A DNA stretch of 64,000 nt from Methylobacterium sp. UNC378MF (GTDB lineage: Bacteria; Pseudomonadota; Alphaproteobacteria; Rhizobiales; Beijerinckiaceae): assembly GCF_900103195.1 (NCBI RefSeq), contig NZ_FMWU01000011.1, positions 1 through 64,000 on the forward strand, read 5' to 3'. The stretch's first letter is position 1. Each line of letters starts with the position of its first letter. Of the stretch, positions 28,122 through 37,287 are shown one piece after another. Under the pieces are notes generated by a model. It was not told where the DNA came from, ran no database searches, and saw only the letters and a program-made list of their open reading frames with translations. A program made the position numbers and the translations under genes.

Positions 28122-29534
28122 ATGGACGCCCTCACGCTCTCCCGGATCCAGTTCGCCTTCACGATCGGCTTCCACATCCTGTGGCCGGCCTTCACGATCG
28201 GCATCGCCTCGTTCGTCGCGTTCCTGAGCTTCCGGTGGTGGCGCACGGACGATCCGGTCTACGGCGCGCTGATGCGGTTCTGGATCCGCATCTTCGCGCT
28301 GGGCTTCGGCATGGGGGTCGTGACCGGGCTGGTCCTCTCCTACCAGATCGGGACGAACTGGAGCGGGTTCTCCCGGGCCGTCAGCAACGTGCTCGGGCCG
28401 TTCTTCATGTACGAGGTCATGACCGCCTTCTTCCTGGAGGCGGGCTTCATCGGCATCGTCATCTTCGGGGAGAACCGCGTCGGGCGCGGCGCGCATTTCT
28501 TCGCCTGCCTGATGGTCGCCACAGGGACCCTGTTCAGCGCCAGCTGGATCCTGGCCTCCAACAGCTGGATGCAGACGCCGGCGGGCTACACGCTCGATGC
28601 CGACGGCCTGTTCCATGTGGCCGACTGGTGGGCGGCGTTCTTCAACCCGTCCTTTCCCTATCGCTTCCTGCACATGGTCTGCGCCAGCTACATCACGGGC
28701 AGCTTCGTGGTCGCGGGGGTCTCGGCCTACCACCTCTGGCGGCGCCAGCACGTCGCGGTCGCCCGCAAGGGCTTCTCCCTGGCGATGGGCGCGGCCCTGG
28801 TGCTCGTCCCGCTGCAGCTCGTCATCGGCGACGCGCATGGACGCAACACCATGCGCCACCAGCCGACCAAGCTCGCCGCCATGGAGGGGCTCTGGGAGTC
28901 CGGCTCGGGCGTCCCGGCGACGCTGATCGCGTGGCCGGATATGGCAGCCGAGCGCAACCTCTTCGAGATCGCGATCCCGCACGCCGCGAGCCTCTACCTG
29001 ACGCATAGCTGGAACGGCTACGTGCAGGGGCTCAAGGCCGTCCCGGCCGCCGACCGGCCCTACGTGCCGCTGGTGTTCTTCGCCTTCCGCATCATGGTCG
29101 GCGTCGGCCTCGTGCTCCTGATCCTGGCCGTCATCGGCGGCGTGCTCCGCTGGCGCGGCCGCCTGTTCACCACCCGCTGGTTCCAGCTCGCCGCCATGGC
29201 GGCGACCCCGCTGGGCTTCATCGCGGTGATCGCCGGCTGGACCGTGACCGAGACCGGGCGGCAGCCCTACGTGGTCTACGGACATCTGCGCACGGCCGAC
29301 GCCGTCGCGCCGCTCGCGCCCGGCGCCGTGCTGACCTCGCTGCTGATGTTCGCCCTGGTCTACAACCTGCTGCTCCTGGCCTTCTTCTGGTACGGCGCGC
29401 GCATCGTCATCCGCGGACCGGCCGCGATCGCGGACCTGCATCCGAACGCGGTGCGCCCCGGCCTCGAACAGGCCGGAACGGCGGTCCTGGGCCGGGCGCC
29501 CCGCTACACCACGCCGATCGCGGCCGGGGAATGA
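28122..29534 (+). CDS. cydA: Cytochrome bd ubiquinol oxidase subunit I
   Basis: A 470-residue membrane subunit with nine predicted spans that carries haems b558, b595 and d. The N-terminal haem ligand His is H18 in IGFHILWP; the Q-loop is the short form, as in cyanide-insensitive CioA-type oxidases; the C-terminal signature GRQPYVVYGHLRTADAV is present. It oxidises ubiquinol and reduces O2 to water with high affinity and without proton pumping. Overlaps cydB by 4 bases. Placement right after the formate dehydrogenase-like gene suggests a shared transcript. Confidence 0.95.
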   Translation: MDALTLSRIQFAFTIGFHILWPAFTIGIASFVAFLSFRWWRTDDPVYGALMRFWIRIFALGFGMGVVTGLVLSYQIGTNWSGFSRAVSNVLGPFFMYEVMTAFFLEAGFIGIVIFGENRVGRGAHFFACLMVATGTLFSASWILASNSWMQTPAGYTLDADGLFHVADWWAAFFNPSFPYRFLHMVCASYITGSFVVAGVSAYHLWRRQHVAVARKGFSLAMGAALVLVPLQLVIGDAHGRNTMRHQPTKLAAMEGLWESGSGVPATLIAWPDMAAERNLFEIAIPHAASLYLTHSWNGYVQGLKAVPAADRPYVPLVFFAFRIMVGVGLVLLILAVIGGVLRWRGRLFTTRWFQLAAMAATPLGFIAVIAGWTVTETGRQPYVVYGHLRTADAVAPLAPGAVLTSLLMFALVYNLLLLAFFWYGARIVIRGPAAIADLHPNAVRPGLEQAGTAVLGRAPRYTTPIAAGE

Positions 29535-30607
29535 CGATGGATTTACCGCTGATCTTCGCCCTCGTCGCGGCCTTCGCCATCGCGATCTACGTGCTCGCCG
29601 ACGGGTTCGACCTCGGCATCGGCATCCTGTTCCTGCTCGCACCGCGCGATCGGCACCGGGACCTGATGATGCAGAGCATCGCGCCGATGTGGGACGGCAA
29701 CGAAACCTGGCTCGTCCTCGGCGGCGCCCTGCTCTGGGCCGCTTTTCCGATCGCCTATTACGTTCTGCTTCCGGCCTTCTACCTGCCGATCATGGCGATG
29801 CTGTTCGCCCTGATCCTGCGGGGCATCGCCTTCGAGTTCCGGTTCCAGGCGACGCGCTTCCGGCGCGTCTGGGATTTCGCCTTCGCGGGCGGCTCCCTCC
29901 TCGCCGCGCTGGCGCAGGGCCTCGTCCTGGGCGGCTTCATCGGCGGTGTTCCGGTGCATGAGGGCGTCTTCTCCGGAAGCCCGTTCAGCGCCTTCAGCCT
30001 GCTGGGCCTGCTCTGCGGCGCCGGCCTCGTCGGCGGTTATGCGCTCCTGGGTGCGGGCTGGCTGATCTGGCGCACCGACGGGGCGGTGCAGGTCTTCGGC
30101 CGGGAGGTGGGACGGGCCGCCCTGATCCTCACGGCCGCCATGATGATCCTGGTGAGCGCCTGGACGGCCCTCACCGTTCCCGAGGTCGCGCAGCGCTGGT
30201 TTGCATGGCCGCAGCTGCTGCCGCTGGCGCTCCTTCCTGCGGCGGCCGCCGGCGTCTCGGTGCTGATCGGGCGCAGCCTGTGGAGCGGGCGCGAGACGCG
30301 GGTGTTTCAATGGACGATCGTGCTGTTCCTCCTCGGCTTCGCGGGGCTGGTGGTCAGCCTCTGGCCCTACGTCGTGCCCCGCCACGCCACGATCTGGAAC
30401 GCCGCGTCCGACGATGCGACCCTGCGCTTCGTCGGGATCGGCGTGCTGATCGTCGTCCCGGTCATCATCGGCTATCTGGGCCATGCCTACTGGGTCTTCC
30501 GCGGAAAGACCGTGCTGGAGGCGCACGGCACCGAGGAGGCTCAGCAGGCGGCGCCGTCCGCAGGCCGGCGCGCCAGCGCCTCCGAGACCGCCCTGCACCT
30601 GTGCTGA
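29531..30607 (+). CDS. cydB: Cytochrome bd ubiquinol oxidase subunit II
   Basis: A 358-residue partner of CydA with eight or nine spans. Typical motifs are VLADGFDLGIGIL near residue 20, MWDGNETWLVLGGALLWAAF, YLPIMAMLFALILRGIAFEFR and the C-terminal YLGHAYWVFRGK. The ATG at 29531 overlaps the cydA stop; a second ATG two codons on is possible. No cydX-like microprotein is seen after it; the next gene starts 34 bases downstream. No cydDC genes are in the window. Confidence 0.95.
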   Translation: MTMDLPLIFALVAAFAIAIYVLADGFDLGIGILFLLAPRDRHRDLMMQSIAPMWDGNETWLVLGGALLWAAFPIAYYVLLPAFYLPIMAMLFALILRGIAFEFRFQATRFRRVWDFAFAGGSLLAALAQGLVLGGFIGGVPVHEGVFSGSPFSAFSLLGLLCGAGLVGGYALLGAGWLIWRTDGAVQVFGREVGRAALILTAAMMILVSAWTALTVPEVAQRWFAWPQLLPLALLPAAAAGVSVLIGRSLWSGRETRVFQWTIVLFLLGFAGLVVSLWPYVVPRHATIWNAASDDATLRFVGIGVLIVVPVIIGYLGHAYWVFRGKTVLEAHGTEEAQQAAPSAGRRASASETALHLC

Positions 30608-30641
30608 GGCGCGCCCTCAGCGTCGCCGGAGGCGAACCCGC

Positions 30642-31844
30642 ATGGCCCGCTTCGCTCGCGCGACACGCGTCGCCCCGACCCTCGCAGCCCCGACCCTCGC
30701 AGCCCTGGCGCTCGCAGCCCAGGCGCTCGCAGCCTTGGCGCTCGCAGCCCTGATCGACGGCCGGGAGACGGCCCGGGCGGCAGAACGCGACGCTCCGGTC
30801 CCGGTCGTCACCGCCAAGGTCGCCCGCGGCGACGTACCGGTCGTCCTCAAGGGGCTCGGGACCGTGCAGGCCTACAACACGGCGACGATACGCAGCCAAG
30901 TCACCGGCTTGCTCACGAGCGTGACGTTCGTCGAGGGCAGGTCCGTGGCGGCCGGCTCGGTGCTGGCCACGGTCGATCCCGAGATCTACCGGGCCAAGCT
31001 CGATCAGGCCAAGGCGCAGCTGCAGCGGGACCTGGCGCGGCTGAGCAACGCCCAGCTCAACCTCGACCGCAACGCGCCGCTGCTGGAGAAGGGATACGCC
31101 ACGGATCGGCTGGTCGAGGACCAGAAGGCGCAGGTCGCCGAACAGGCGGCCGCGGTCGCCATCGACAAGGCCGCCGTCGCCTACGCGGAAGCGGAGCTCG
31201 GCTTCACCACCCTGCGGGCGCCCTTCGACGGCGTGACCGGCATCCGGCTGACGGATGTCGGCAACCTCGTCCGCCCGAGCGATCCCGGCGGGATCGTCGT
31301 CGTCGCGCAGCTGCAGCCGATCAGCGTGATCGTCACGGTGGCGGCCGGCGACATTCCCGAAATCCAGACCGCGCTGACGCACGGTCCGGTCGCGGCCCAA
31401 ATATATGACCAGACCGGGACGCACTTGCTCGACAGCGGCACCCTGCTGCTGATCGACAATCAGGCGCAGACCAGGACCGGCACCGTTCAGCTCAAGGCCA
31501 ACGTCCCGAATGCGCAGCGTGCGCTTTGGCCCGGCACCTTCGTGGTGGCGGAAATCACCCCCCGCGTCATCAAGGACGCGCTCACGATACCGGTCGATGC
31601 CATCCAGCAGAACGACCACGGGACCTTCGTCTACGTGGTCGGCGACGACCGCACGGTGCGCGTCCGGCCGGTCGCCGTCGCGTCGCGGCACAAGGGTCTC
31701 GCGCTCATCGGATCCGGGCTCGGCCCAGGCGAGACGGTCGTGACGCAGGGCCAGTACCGCCTGCGGCCCGGAACCGTCGTGGCGGAAGCCGAGCCCGGAG
31801 CCGTCTCTCAGACGACGACGCGCGCGCTCGGGCTGCTGCCGTGA
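30642..31844 (+). CDS. RND efflux periplasmic adaptor subunit
   Basis: A 400-residue membrane fusion protein. An unusual Ala/Leu-rich N-terminal signal segment (about 1-38) holds five LAA-type pentapeptide repeats. Then come the lipoyl domain (VLKGLGTVQAYNTATIRSQVTG), helical hairpin (about 110-190), second lipoyl half (TTLRAPFDGVTGIR), beta-barrel and membrane-proximal domain (PVDAIQQNDHGTFVYVV). The pattern is MdtA-like. GGAGG precedes the ATG at 30642, and the stop overlaps the permease start by 4 bases, so the pair is coupled. It is 34 bases after cydB and may share its transcript. No outer-membrane factor is adjacent. Confidence 0.9.
   Translation: MARFARATRVAPTLAAPTLAALALAAQALAALALAALIDGRETARAAERDAPVPVVTAKVARGDVPVVLKGLGTVQAYNTATIRSQVTGLLTSVTFVEGRSVAAGSVLATVDPEIYRAKLDQAKAQLQRDLARLSNAQLNLDRNAPLLEKGYATDRLVEDQKAQVAEQAAAVAIDKAAVAYAEAELGFTTLRAPFDGVTGIRLTDVGNLVRPSDPGGIVVVAQLQPISVIVTVAAGDIPEIQTALTHGPVAAQIYDQTGTHLLDSGTLLLIDNQAQTRTGTVQLKANVPNAQRALWPGTFVVAEITPRVIKDALTIPVDAIQQNDHGTFVYVVGDDRTVRVRPVAVASRHKGLALIGSGLGPGETVVTQGQYRLRPGTVVAEAEPGAVSQTTTRALGLLP
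30681..30755. repeat. 15-bp repeat, five units, in the adaptor signal segment
   Basis: CTCGCAGCC recurs at 30681, 30696, 30711, 30726 and 30741, an exact 15-base period. It encodes LAAPT, LAALA, LAAQA, LAALA and LAALI. Changes in copy number would keep the frame and alter only signal length. Confidence 0.85.
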
Positions 31845-34800
31845 ACCTGTCGGCCCCCTTCATCCGGCGCCCGATCGCCACGGCCCTCCTCATGGTGGCC
31901 GTCGTGGCGCTGGGGGTGGCGAGCTACCCCTTGCTGCCGATCGCGGCGTTGCCCAGCATCGACACGCCGATCCTCCAGGTCACGGCGCAGCTTCCGGGCG
32001 CATCGCCGCAGATCGTGGCCGATTCCGTGACCACGCAGCTGGAGCGCCAGTTCGGGCAGGTGCCCGGGCTCAGCCAGATGACCTCGAGCAGCGGCGTCGG
32101 CTACGCGCAGATCACGCTGCAATTCGATCGCAGCCGGAGCCTCGATGGCGTCTCCACCGACGTCCAGGCCGCGATCAACAATACCCAGGGGCAGCTGCCC
32201 GCGAGCCTGCTCGATCCGCCCGTCTCCCGGCGCACGAACCCGGCCGACGCGCCGATCCTGCTGATCGCGGTGCGTTCGGACGTCCTGCCGATCACCACGG
32301 TCTCGGATTACGCCGATTCCATCCTGGCGCAGCGGATCGCGCAGATCGCAGGCGTGGGCCAAGTTCTGGTCGGCGGCCTGCAACTGCCGGCGCTGCGCGT
32401 CCAGCTCAACCCCGCCCTGATGGCGTCGGAGCAGCTGAGCTTTCCCGAGGTGCGGCGGGCACTGGCGCGGCTCACCGTCGAGCAGCCGACCGGGCAGCTC
32501 TACGGACGACAGCAGACCTTCGCCCTCACGACGAACGATCAGCTTCTGACCGCCGACGGCTTCGACGCGGCGATCGTCGCCTATCGCGACGGCGCGCCGA
32601 TCCGCATCCGCGACATCGGGCGGACCGTCAAGGCGCCGCAGGACGAGACCCTGGCGGGCTGGATCGACGGCAAGCCGACGGTGATCCTCGCCGTGCAGCG
32701 GCAGGCCGGGGCCAACGTGGTCGAGACCGTCGCGTCCATCCGGGCGCGGCTCCCGCACTTGAGGGCGTCCCTGCCGCCGGGCATCGACGTCGCCATCGTG
32801 TCCGACCGGACGACGACGATCGTCGAGAGCCTCGACGACGTGCGGCGCACGCTGCTGCTGACCATCGCCCTCGTCGTCGGCGTCATCGCGGTGTTCCTGC
32901 GCACGGTCTGGGCGACCGTCATCCCGGCGCTTTCCGTCCCGATCGCGCTCCTGGGCACGGTGGCGGCGCTGTACCCGCTCGGCTACAGCCTCGATAACCT
33001 GTCGCTGATGGGCCTGTCGGTCGCGATCGGCTTCGTGGTCGACGACGCCATCGTGATGGTCGAGACCGTCGTGCGGCACATCGATGAGGGCGCGGGCCCC
33101 GTCGAGGCGGCCGTCGCGGGCGCGTCGGAGATCGGCTTCACGGTCCTGTCAATCTCGATCTCGCTGATCGCCGTGTTCATACCGCTCTTCCTCATGGGCG
33201 GTGTCGTCGGGTTGATATTCCGGGAATTCGCCGCGACGGTCGCGGTCGCGATCTTGGTCTCGACCGCGGTCTCCCTGACCCTGATCCCGATGCTCTGCGC
33301 CAAGCTCCTGCCGCCCCGGCGGCAGGACGCGCCGGGGCGGATCTCACGGGCCGTCGAGCGGATGTTCGACCGGCTCTTCGCCCTGTACGATCGGGGCTTG
33401 GCGGTGGTGCTGCGGCATCAGGCCGTGACCCTCTGCGTCATGATCGCCACGATCCTCACGACGCTCGGTCTGTTCGTCGTCATCCCGAAAGGCTTCTTCC
33501 CCGAGGAGGACACCGGCCTCATCCTGGGCATCGCGGAAGGGGCCCAGGACAGTTCGCCGGCCGCCATGAAGGCCGCCCAGCAGGCGCTCCTGGCCGTCGC
33601 GGCCCGGGACCCGGCGGTCGCCAGCGCCGTCGGCTTCGTCGGAGCCGGCGGGCCGACCGTCACGGAGAACGACGGACGGGTGTTCATCACGCTGAAGCCC
33701 TTCGGCCAGCGCGACGTGAGCGTGTTCCAGGTCATGCGGCGCCTCGACACGGCGCTCGCGTCGGTCCCCGGGATCACCCTCTACATGCAGGCCGCCCAGG
33801 ACATCACCATCGGCGGCCGCCTCAGCAAGACGCAGTTCCAGTACACGCTCACCGACCTGGATCCGGCCGAGCTGACCGTCTGGGGCTCGCGCCTCGCCGA
33901 CCGGCTCCGGGCGCTCCCGGTGTTGCGCGGCGTCGCCAGCGACCGGCAATCGGCCGGGCGCACGCTGCGGCTCTCGATCGATCGGGCCACCGCGTCGCGC
34001 CTCGGCGTCGATCCCGCCGAGATCGACCAGACGCTCTACGACGCCTTCGGCCAGCGCCACGTGGCCCGGCTCTATACGGCCCTCAACCAGTATTACGTGA
34101 TCCTGGAGGTCGAACCGTCCTACCAGTTCGGCCCCGAGGCCCTCCGGCGGATCTATGTCCGCTCGCAGAGCGGGACGATGGTGCCGATCGGCGAGATCGC
34201 CACGGCCGTGCCGGACGTCACGCCGCTGGCCATCAACCACCAGAACCAGTTCCCGTCGATGACGCTGAGCTTCAACCTCGCCCCCGGCGTCACGATCGGC
34301 ACGGCCGTCACGGCGGTCGAGGACGCGGTCGCCGCCTTGCGGATGCCGCCCTCCGTGGCGCACGGTTTCGAGGGCAACGCGAAGGCGTTCCGCGCCGCGC
34401 TCGGCGGGATGGCGCCCCTGATCCTGCTCGCCCTGTTCGCGATCTACCTGATCCTCGGCATGCTCTACGAGAGCACGATCCATCCGATCACGATTCTCTC
34501 GACGCTGCCCTCCGCGGGGCTCGGCGCCCTCCTGGCGCTCATGGCCTTCGGGCGGCCGCTCGACCTGATCGGCCTCATCGGGATCATCCTGCTGATCGGC
34601 ATCGTCAAGAAGAACGGCATCATGCTGGTCGACGTCGCCCTGGAGGCGGAGCGGAACCGCGGCCTGTCCGCGACGGAAGCGGCCCGCGAGGCGGGGCGCC
34701 TGCGTTTCCGGCCGATCCTGATGACGACGCTCTGCGCGCTGCTCGGAGGCCTCCCCCTCCTGCTCGCGACCGGTGCCGGCGCAGAGATCCGCCAGCCGCT

Positions 34801-34939
34801 CGGCCTTACAATCGTCGGAGGACTGATCGTTTCTCAGCTCCTCACGCTCTACACCACGCCGGTCGTTTACATTTACATGGCCCGCCTCGGCCATCGGCTT
34901 CGTCGCGGCAGCACCGGTGAGCGACCGCGCGTGGCCTGA
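31841..34939 (+). CDS. RND multidrug efflux permease (MdtB/MdtC-like)
   Basis: A 1032-residue inner-membrane proton antiporter of the HAE-RND family. It shows 12 spans in two repeats, each with a large periplasmic loop. Landmarks are the N-terminal NLSAPFIRRPIATALLMVAVV, GFVVDDAIVMVETVVRHID with paired Asp in helix 4, FFPEEDTG at the start of the second loop, and GIVKKNGIMLVDVALEAE in helix 10. The start is a GTG at 31841 overlapping the adaptor stop. Single-permease operons of this type export drugs, bile-salt-like detergents or aromatic compounds; the substrate is not predictable here. Confidence 0.92.
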   Translation: MNLSAPFIRRPIATALLMVAVVALGVASYPLLPIAALPSIDTPILQVTAQLPGASPQIVADSVTTQLERQFGQVPGLSQMTSSSGVGYAQITLQFDRSRSLDGVSTDVQAAINNTQGQLPASLLDPPVSRRTNPADAPILLIAVRSDVLPITTVSDYADSILAQRIAQIAGVGQVLVGGLQLPALRVQLNPALMASEQLSFPEVRRALARLTVEQPTGQLYGRQQTFALTTNDQLLTADGFDAAIVAYRDGAPIRIRDIGRTVKAPQDETLAGWIDGKPTVILAVQRQAGANVVETVASIRARLPHLRASLPPGIDVAIVSDRTTTIVESLDDVRRTLLLTIALVVGVIAVFLRTVWATVIPALSVPIALLGTVAALYPLGYSLDNLSLMGLSVAIGFVVDDAIVMVETVVRHIDEGAGPVEAAVAGASEIGFTVLSISISLIAVFIPLFLMGGVVGLIFREFAATVAVAILVSTAVSLTLIPMLCAKLLPPRRQDAPGRISRAVERMFDRLFALYDRGLAVVLRHQAVTLCVMIATILTTLGLFVVIPKGFFPEEDTGLILGIAEGAQDSSPAAMKAAQQALLAVAARDPAVASAVGFVGAGGPTVTENDGRVFITLKPFGQRDVSVFQVMRRLDTALASVPGITLYMQAAQDITIGGRLSKTQFQYTLTDLDPAELTVWGSRLADRLRALPVLRGVASDRQSAGRTLRLSIDRATASRLGVDPAEIDQTLYDAFGQRHVARLYTALNQYYVILEVEPSYQFGPEALRRIYVRSQSGTMVPIGEIATAVPDVTPLAINHQNQFPSMTLSFNLAPGVTIGTAVTAVEDAVAALRMPPSVAHGFEGNAKAFRAALGGMAPLILLALFAIYLILGMLYESTIHPITILSTLPSAGLGALLALMAFGRPLDLIGLIGIILLIGIVKKNGIMLVDVALEAERNRGLSATEAAREAGRLRFRPILMTTLCALLGGLPLLLATGAGAEIRQPLGLTIVGGLIVSQLLTLYTTPVVYIYMARLGHRLRRGSTGERPRVA

Positions 34940-34998
34940 CCGCCCCGCGCGGGCGAGCCCGTCCCACAGATCCGGCACAAGGACATCGTCGCGCCGAC

Positions 34999-35985
34999 AT
35001 GCAGGCCCCCCAGCTCATCGTTCAGCCGGACCACGGGACCGAGCCGGTCGTCGCCCTGATGCGGAGCGCCGAGCGGGAGATCCTGCTCAAGCAATTCACC
35101 TTCGACCATCCCCTGCTGATCGACGCCGTCCTGGACCGGCATGCGGCCGGCATCGCCGTCCGCGTCCTTCTCAATCCGGCCAAGGGCACCGGCGAGCGCG
35201 TCAACGATCGGACCTTCGCGCGCCTGGAGGAGGCCGGCCTTCCGGTGCGCTGGACATCGCCGCGCTTCCTCGTCACCCACGAGAAGTCGCTGGTCGTCGA
35301 CGGCGCGCGCGCGATGGTCGCGACGTTCAACTTCATGGAGAAGTACTTCACCAAGACCCGGGATTACGGGATCATCCTGTCCGATCCTGGTCAGGTCGCC
35401 GACATACGGGCCTGCTTCGAGGCGGATTGGACCGACGGGACATTCGCGCCGAACGGCGGGTCCGGCCTGTCCTGGAGCCCGGGGAGCGCCCGGGCGATCC
35501 TGTGCAACCTGCTCGACGGGGCCAGGCGCAGCATCGATCTCGCCCACCCGAAATTCGCCGAGCCGGTGATCTTCGAGCGGATCCATGCCGCCCTGAAGCG
35601 GGGCGTCCGGGTTCGCCTCCTGTGCGGCGGCAAGCACGGCCTGCACCAGCCCGACCTGATGTACTCCTTCGCCCTGTGGCGGCTGTTCCGCGAGGCCGGC
35701 GGCCGCCTGCACAAGCAGCGCCAGCTGCGCAGCCACGGCAAGATCGCGATCATCGATGGCGAGCGGGTCTATCTCGGCACCCAGAACCTCGATCAGGCCG
35801 CTTTCGATCTGCGGCGCGAACTCGGCGTCGTGATCGGCGAGCCCGCGATCGTCGGTGCGATCGCCGCCGTCTTCGAGGCGGACTGGAAGGGGTCGCGGCG
35901 ATACGAGCCACCCTATCCGATTGCGGCACCGGATGCGGACGAGAGCGCGGAGTTCGAGCCGGATGCCGACCTCCGACACAGCTGA
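34999..35985 (+). CDS. Phospholipase D-like protein (two HKD motifs)
   Basis: A 328-residue protein with two phospholipase D catalytic repeats: THEKSLVVDG (about 94-103) followed by the usual FNF, and SHGKIAIIDG (about 241-250) followed by TQN. Each keeps the HxKxxxxD of the superfamily, so a functional active site can form within one chain. No signal peptide or membrane segment is seen, unlike most cardiolipin synthases. The family includes phospholipases, cardiolipin synthases and nucleases; the substrate cannot be told. The 3' end overlaps the chromate transporter gene by 23 bases. Confidence 0.88.
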   Translation: MQAPQLIVQPDHGTEPVVALMRSAEREILLKQFTFDHPLLIDAVLDRHAAGIAVRVLLNPAKGTGERVNDRTFARLEEAGLPVRWTSPRFLVTHEKSLVVDGARAMVATFNFMEKYFTKTRDYGIILSDPGQVADIRACFEADWTDGTFAPNGGSGLSWSPGSARAILCNLLDGARRSIDLAHPKFAEPVIFERIHAALKRGVRVRLLCGGKHGLHQPDLMYSFALWRLFREAGGRLHKQRQLRSHGKIAIIDGERVYLGTQNLDQAAFDLRRELGVVIGEPAIVGAIAAVFEADWKGSRRYEPPYPIAAPDADESAEFEPDADLRHS

Positions 35986-36568
35986 GCCCTTGCCGGCGCC
36001 AGACGCCGCGCCGCCCGGCCTCCTGGAACTGTTCTGGCTGTTCAACCGGCTGACCCTGGTCAGCTTCGGCGGCGGCCTCACGGCCTGGGCCCGAAAGTTG
36101 ATCGTCGAGGACAAGCGCTGGCTCGACGATGCGGAGTTCCTCAGCGCCTACGCGCTGGCGCGGGTGCTGCCCGGCGCCAACCAGGCGAATTTCGCGATCT
36201 ATGTCGGCCACCGCTTCCGCGGCGTGTCCGGGGCGGCCGCCGCCCTGCTGGGCCTGACGCTCGTGCCGTTCTGGATCGTCCTCGGCCTCGCCTGGGCCTA
36301 TTTCCACAGCGGCGCGGTGCCGGCGGTCCAGGATGTCCTGCGCGGCGTCACCGCCGCCGCGGTCGGGCTCGCCCTGTCGGCAGGCCTGAAGGCGGGCGAG
36401 GGCTTCGCGCGGCGGCCCGCCGCCCTCGCCTTCATCGCGGCGGCCTTCCTGGGCTCGGTTCTGCTGCATCTGCCGCTGATCGCCGTGCTGGCGATCCTGG
36501 CGCCGCCGGCCTTCCTGCTGGCCTGGCGGCATCTGCACCGGCGCGGCGCGGATGGGGCGGCCTCGTGA
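35963..36568 (+). CDS. Chromate transporter, first CHR-domain subunit
   Basis: A 201-residue membrane protein made of one CHR domain: LFWLFNRLTLVSFGGG near residue 25, then DAEFLSAYALARVLPGANQANFAIYVG and about five or six membrane segments. It is the short-chain form, in which the two halves of ChrA are separate genes that must pair. The ATG at 35963 lies inside the phospholipase gene; the stop overlaps the second subunit by 4 bases. Known members export chromate or related anions, but many short-chain pairs are uncharacterised. Confidence 0.87.
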   Translation: MPTSDTAEPLPAPDAAPPGLLELFWLFNRLTLVSFGGGLTAWARKLIVEDKRWLDDAEFLSAYALARVLPGANQANFAIYVGHRFRGVSGAAAALLGLTLVPFWIVLGLAWAYFHSGAVPAVQDVLRGVTAAAVGLALSAGLKAGEGFARRPAALAFIAAAFLGSVLLHLPLIAVLAILAPPAFLLAWRHLHRRGADGAAS

Positions 36569-37092
36569 AGGCCAGCGACCTCATCGCGCTCGCCGCCTTC
36601 TTCAGCACGCTGTCGATCCTGTCCATCGGCGGCAGCAACAGCGTCGTGCCGGAGATGGCGCGGCACGCGGTCGGGGAGGCGCACTGGCTCACCGGGGCCG
36701 CCTTCTCCGACATCTTCGCGATCTCGCAGGCCGCCCCCGGCCCGAGCAACCTGATCGTCGCGATGATCGGCTACAAGGTCGCGGGGCTCGCGGGAGCCCT
36801 GGTCGCGCAGGCGGCCATGATGCTGCCGGCCGGGCTGCTGATGATCGTCGTGGCGCGGCTCTGGCAACGGACCTCAGGCAGCGCATGGCACGTCGCCCTG
36901 GAGGCGGCACTCGGGCCGATCGCCGTCGGGCTGATCCTGGCGAGCGGGTGGACGGTGGCCGAGGGCGCCGGCTTCTCGGCGCGGGGCTACATCGCCGCGG
37001 CGCTCTTCACCCTGCTGTTCTGGCGCACGGCCCTCAATCCGCTGCCCATCCTCGCGATTGCCGGCCTCCTGGGTTGGTTCGGCGTGATCTGA
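36565..37092 (+). CDS. Chromate transporter, second CHR-domain subunit
   Basis: A 175-residue CHR-domain protein with AAFFSTLSILSIGGSNSVVPEM and FAISQAAPGPSNLIVAMIGYKV, the equivalent motifs of the second half, and about five spans. The GTG at 36565 overlaps the first subunit stop, so the two are translationally coupled and likely form a heterodimer. The two halves keep the usual opposite-topology arrangement of short-chain CHR pairs. No chromate-resistance regulator is nearby. Confidence 0.87.
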   Translation: MKASDLIALAAFFSTLSILSIGGSNSVVPEMARHAVGEAHWLTGAAFSDIFAISQAAPGPSNLIVAMIGYKVAGLAGALVAQAAMMLPAGLLMIVVARLWQRTSGSAWHVALEAALGPIAVGLILASGWTVAEGAGFSARGYIAAALFTLLFWRTALNPLPILAIAGLLGWFGVI

Positions 37093-37287
37093 GCCGCGCG
37101 CCGGCGGACCGGTACCGGGTGGATGGCCTGCGGCGGCGCTCCGAGCGGGCTTCCCATCGAGCGCGCGTGTCCGAACGGGCACGAATGCGCAATTCGCAAT
37201 CCAAACCAACAAGAATGCCGCCCTGCGCGCGAGGCAGGCTGACGGCGACGGTTAGGACGTCCTGAACCCGTCGCGGCGGGAGGCACG

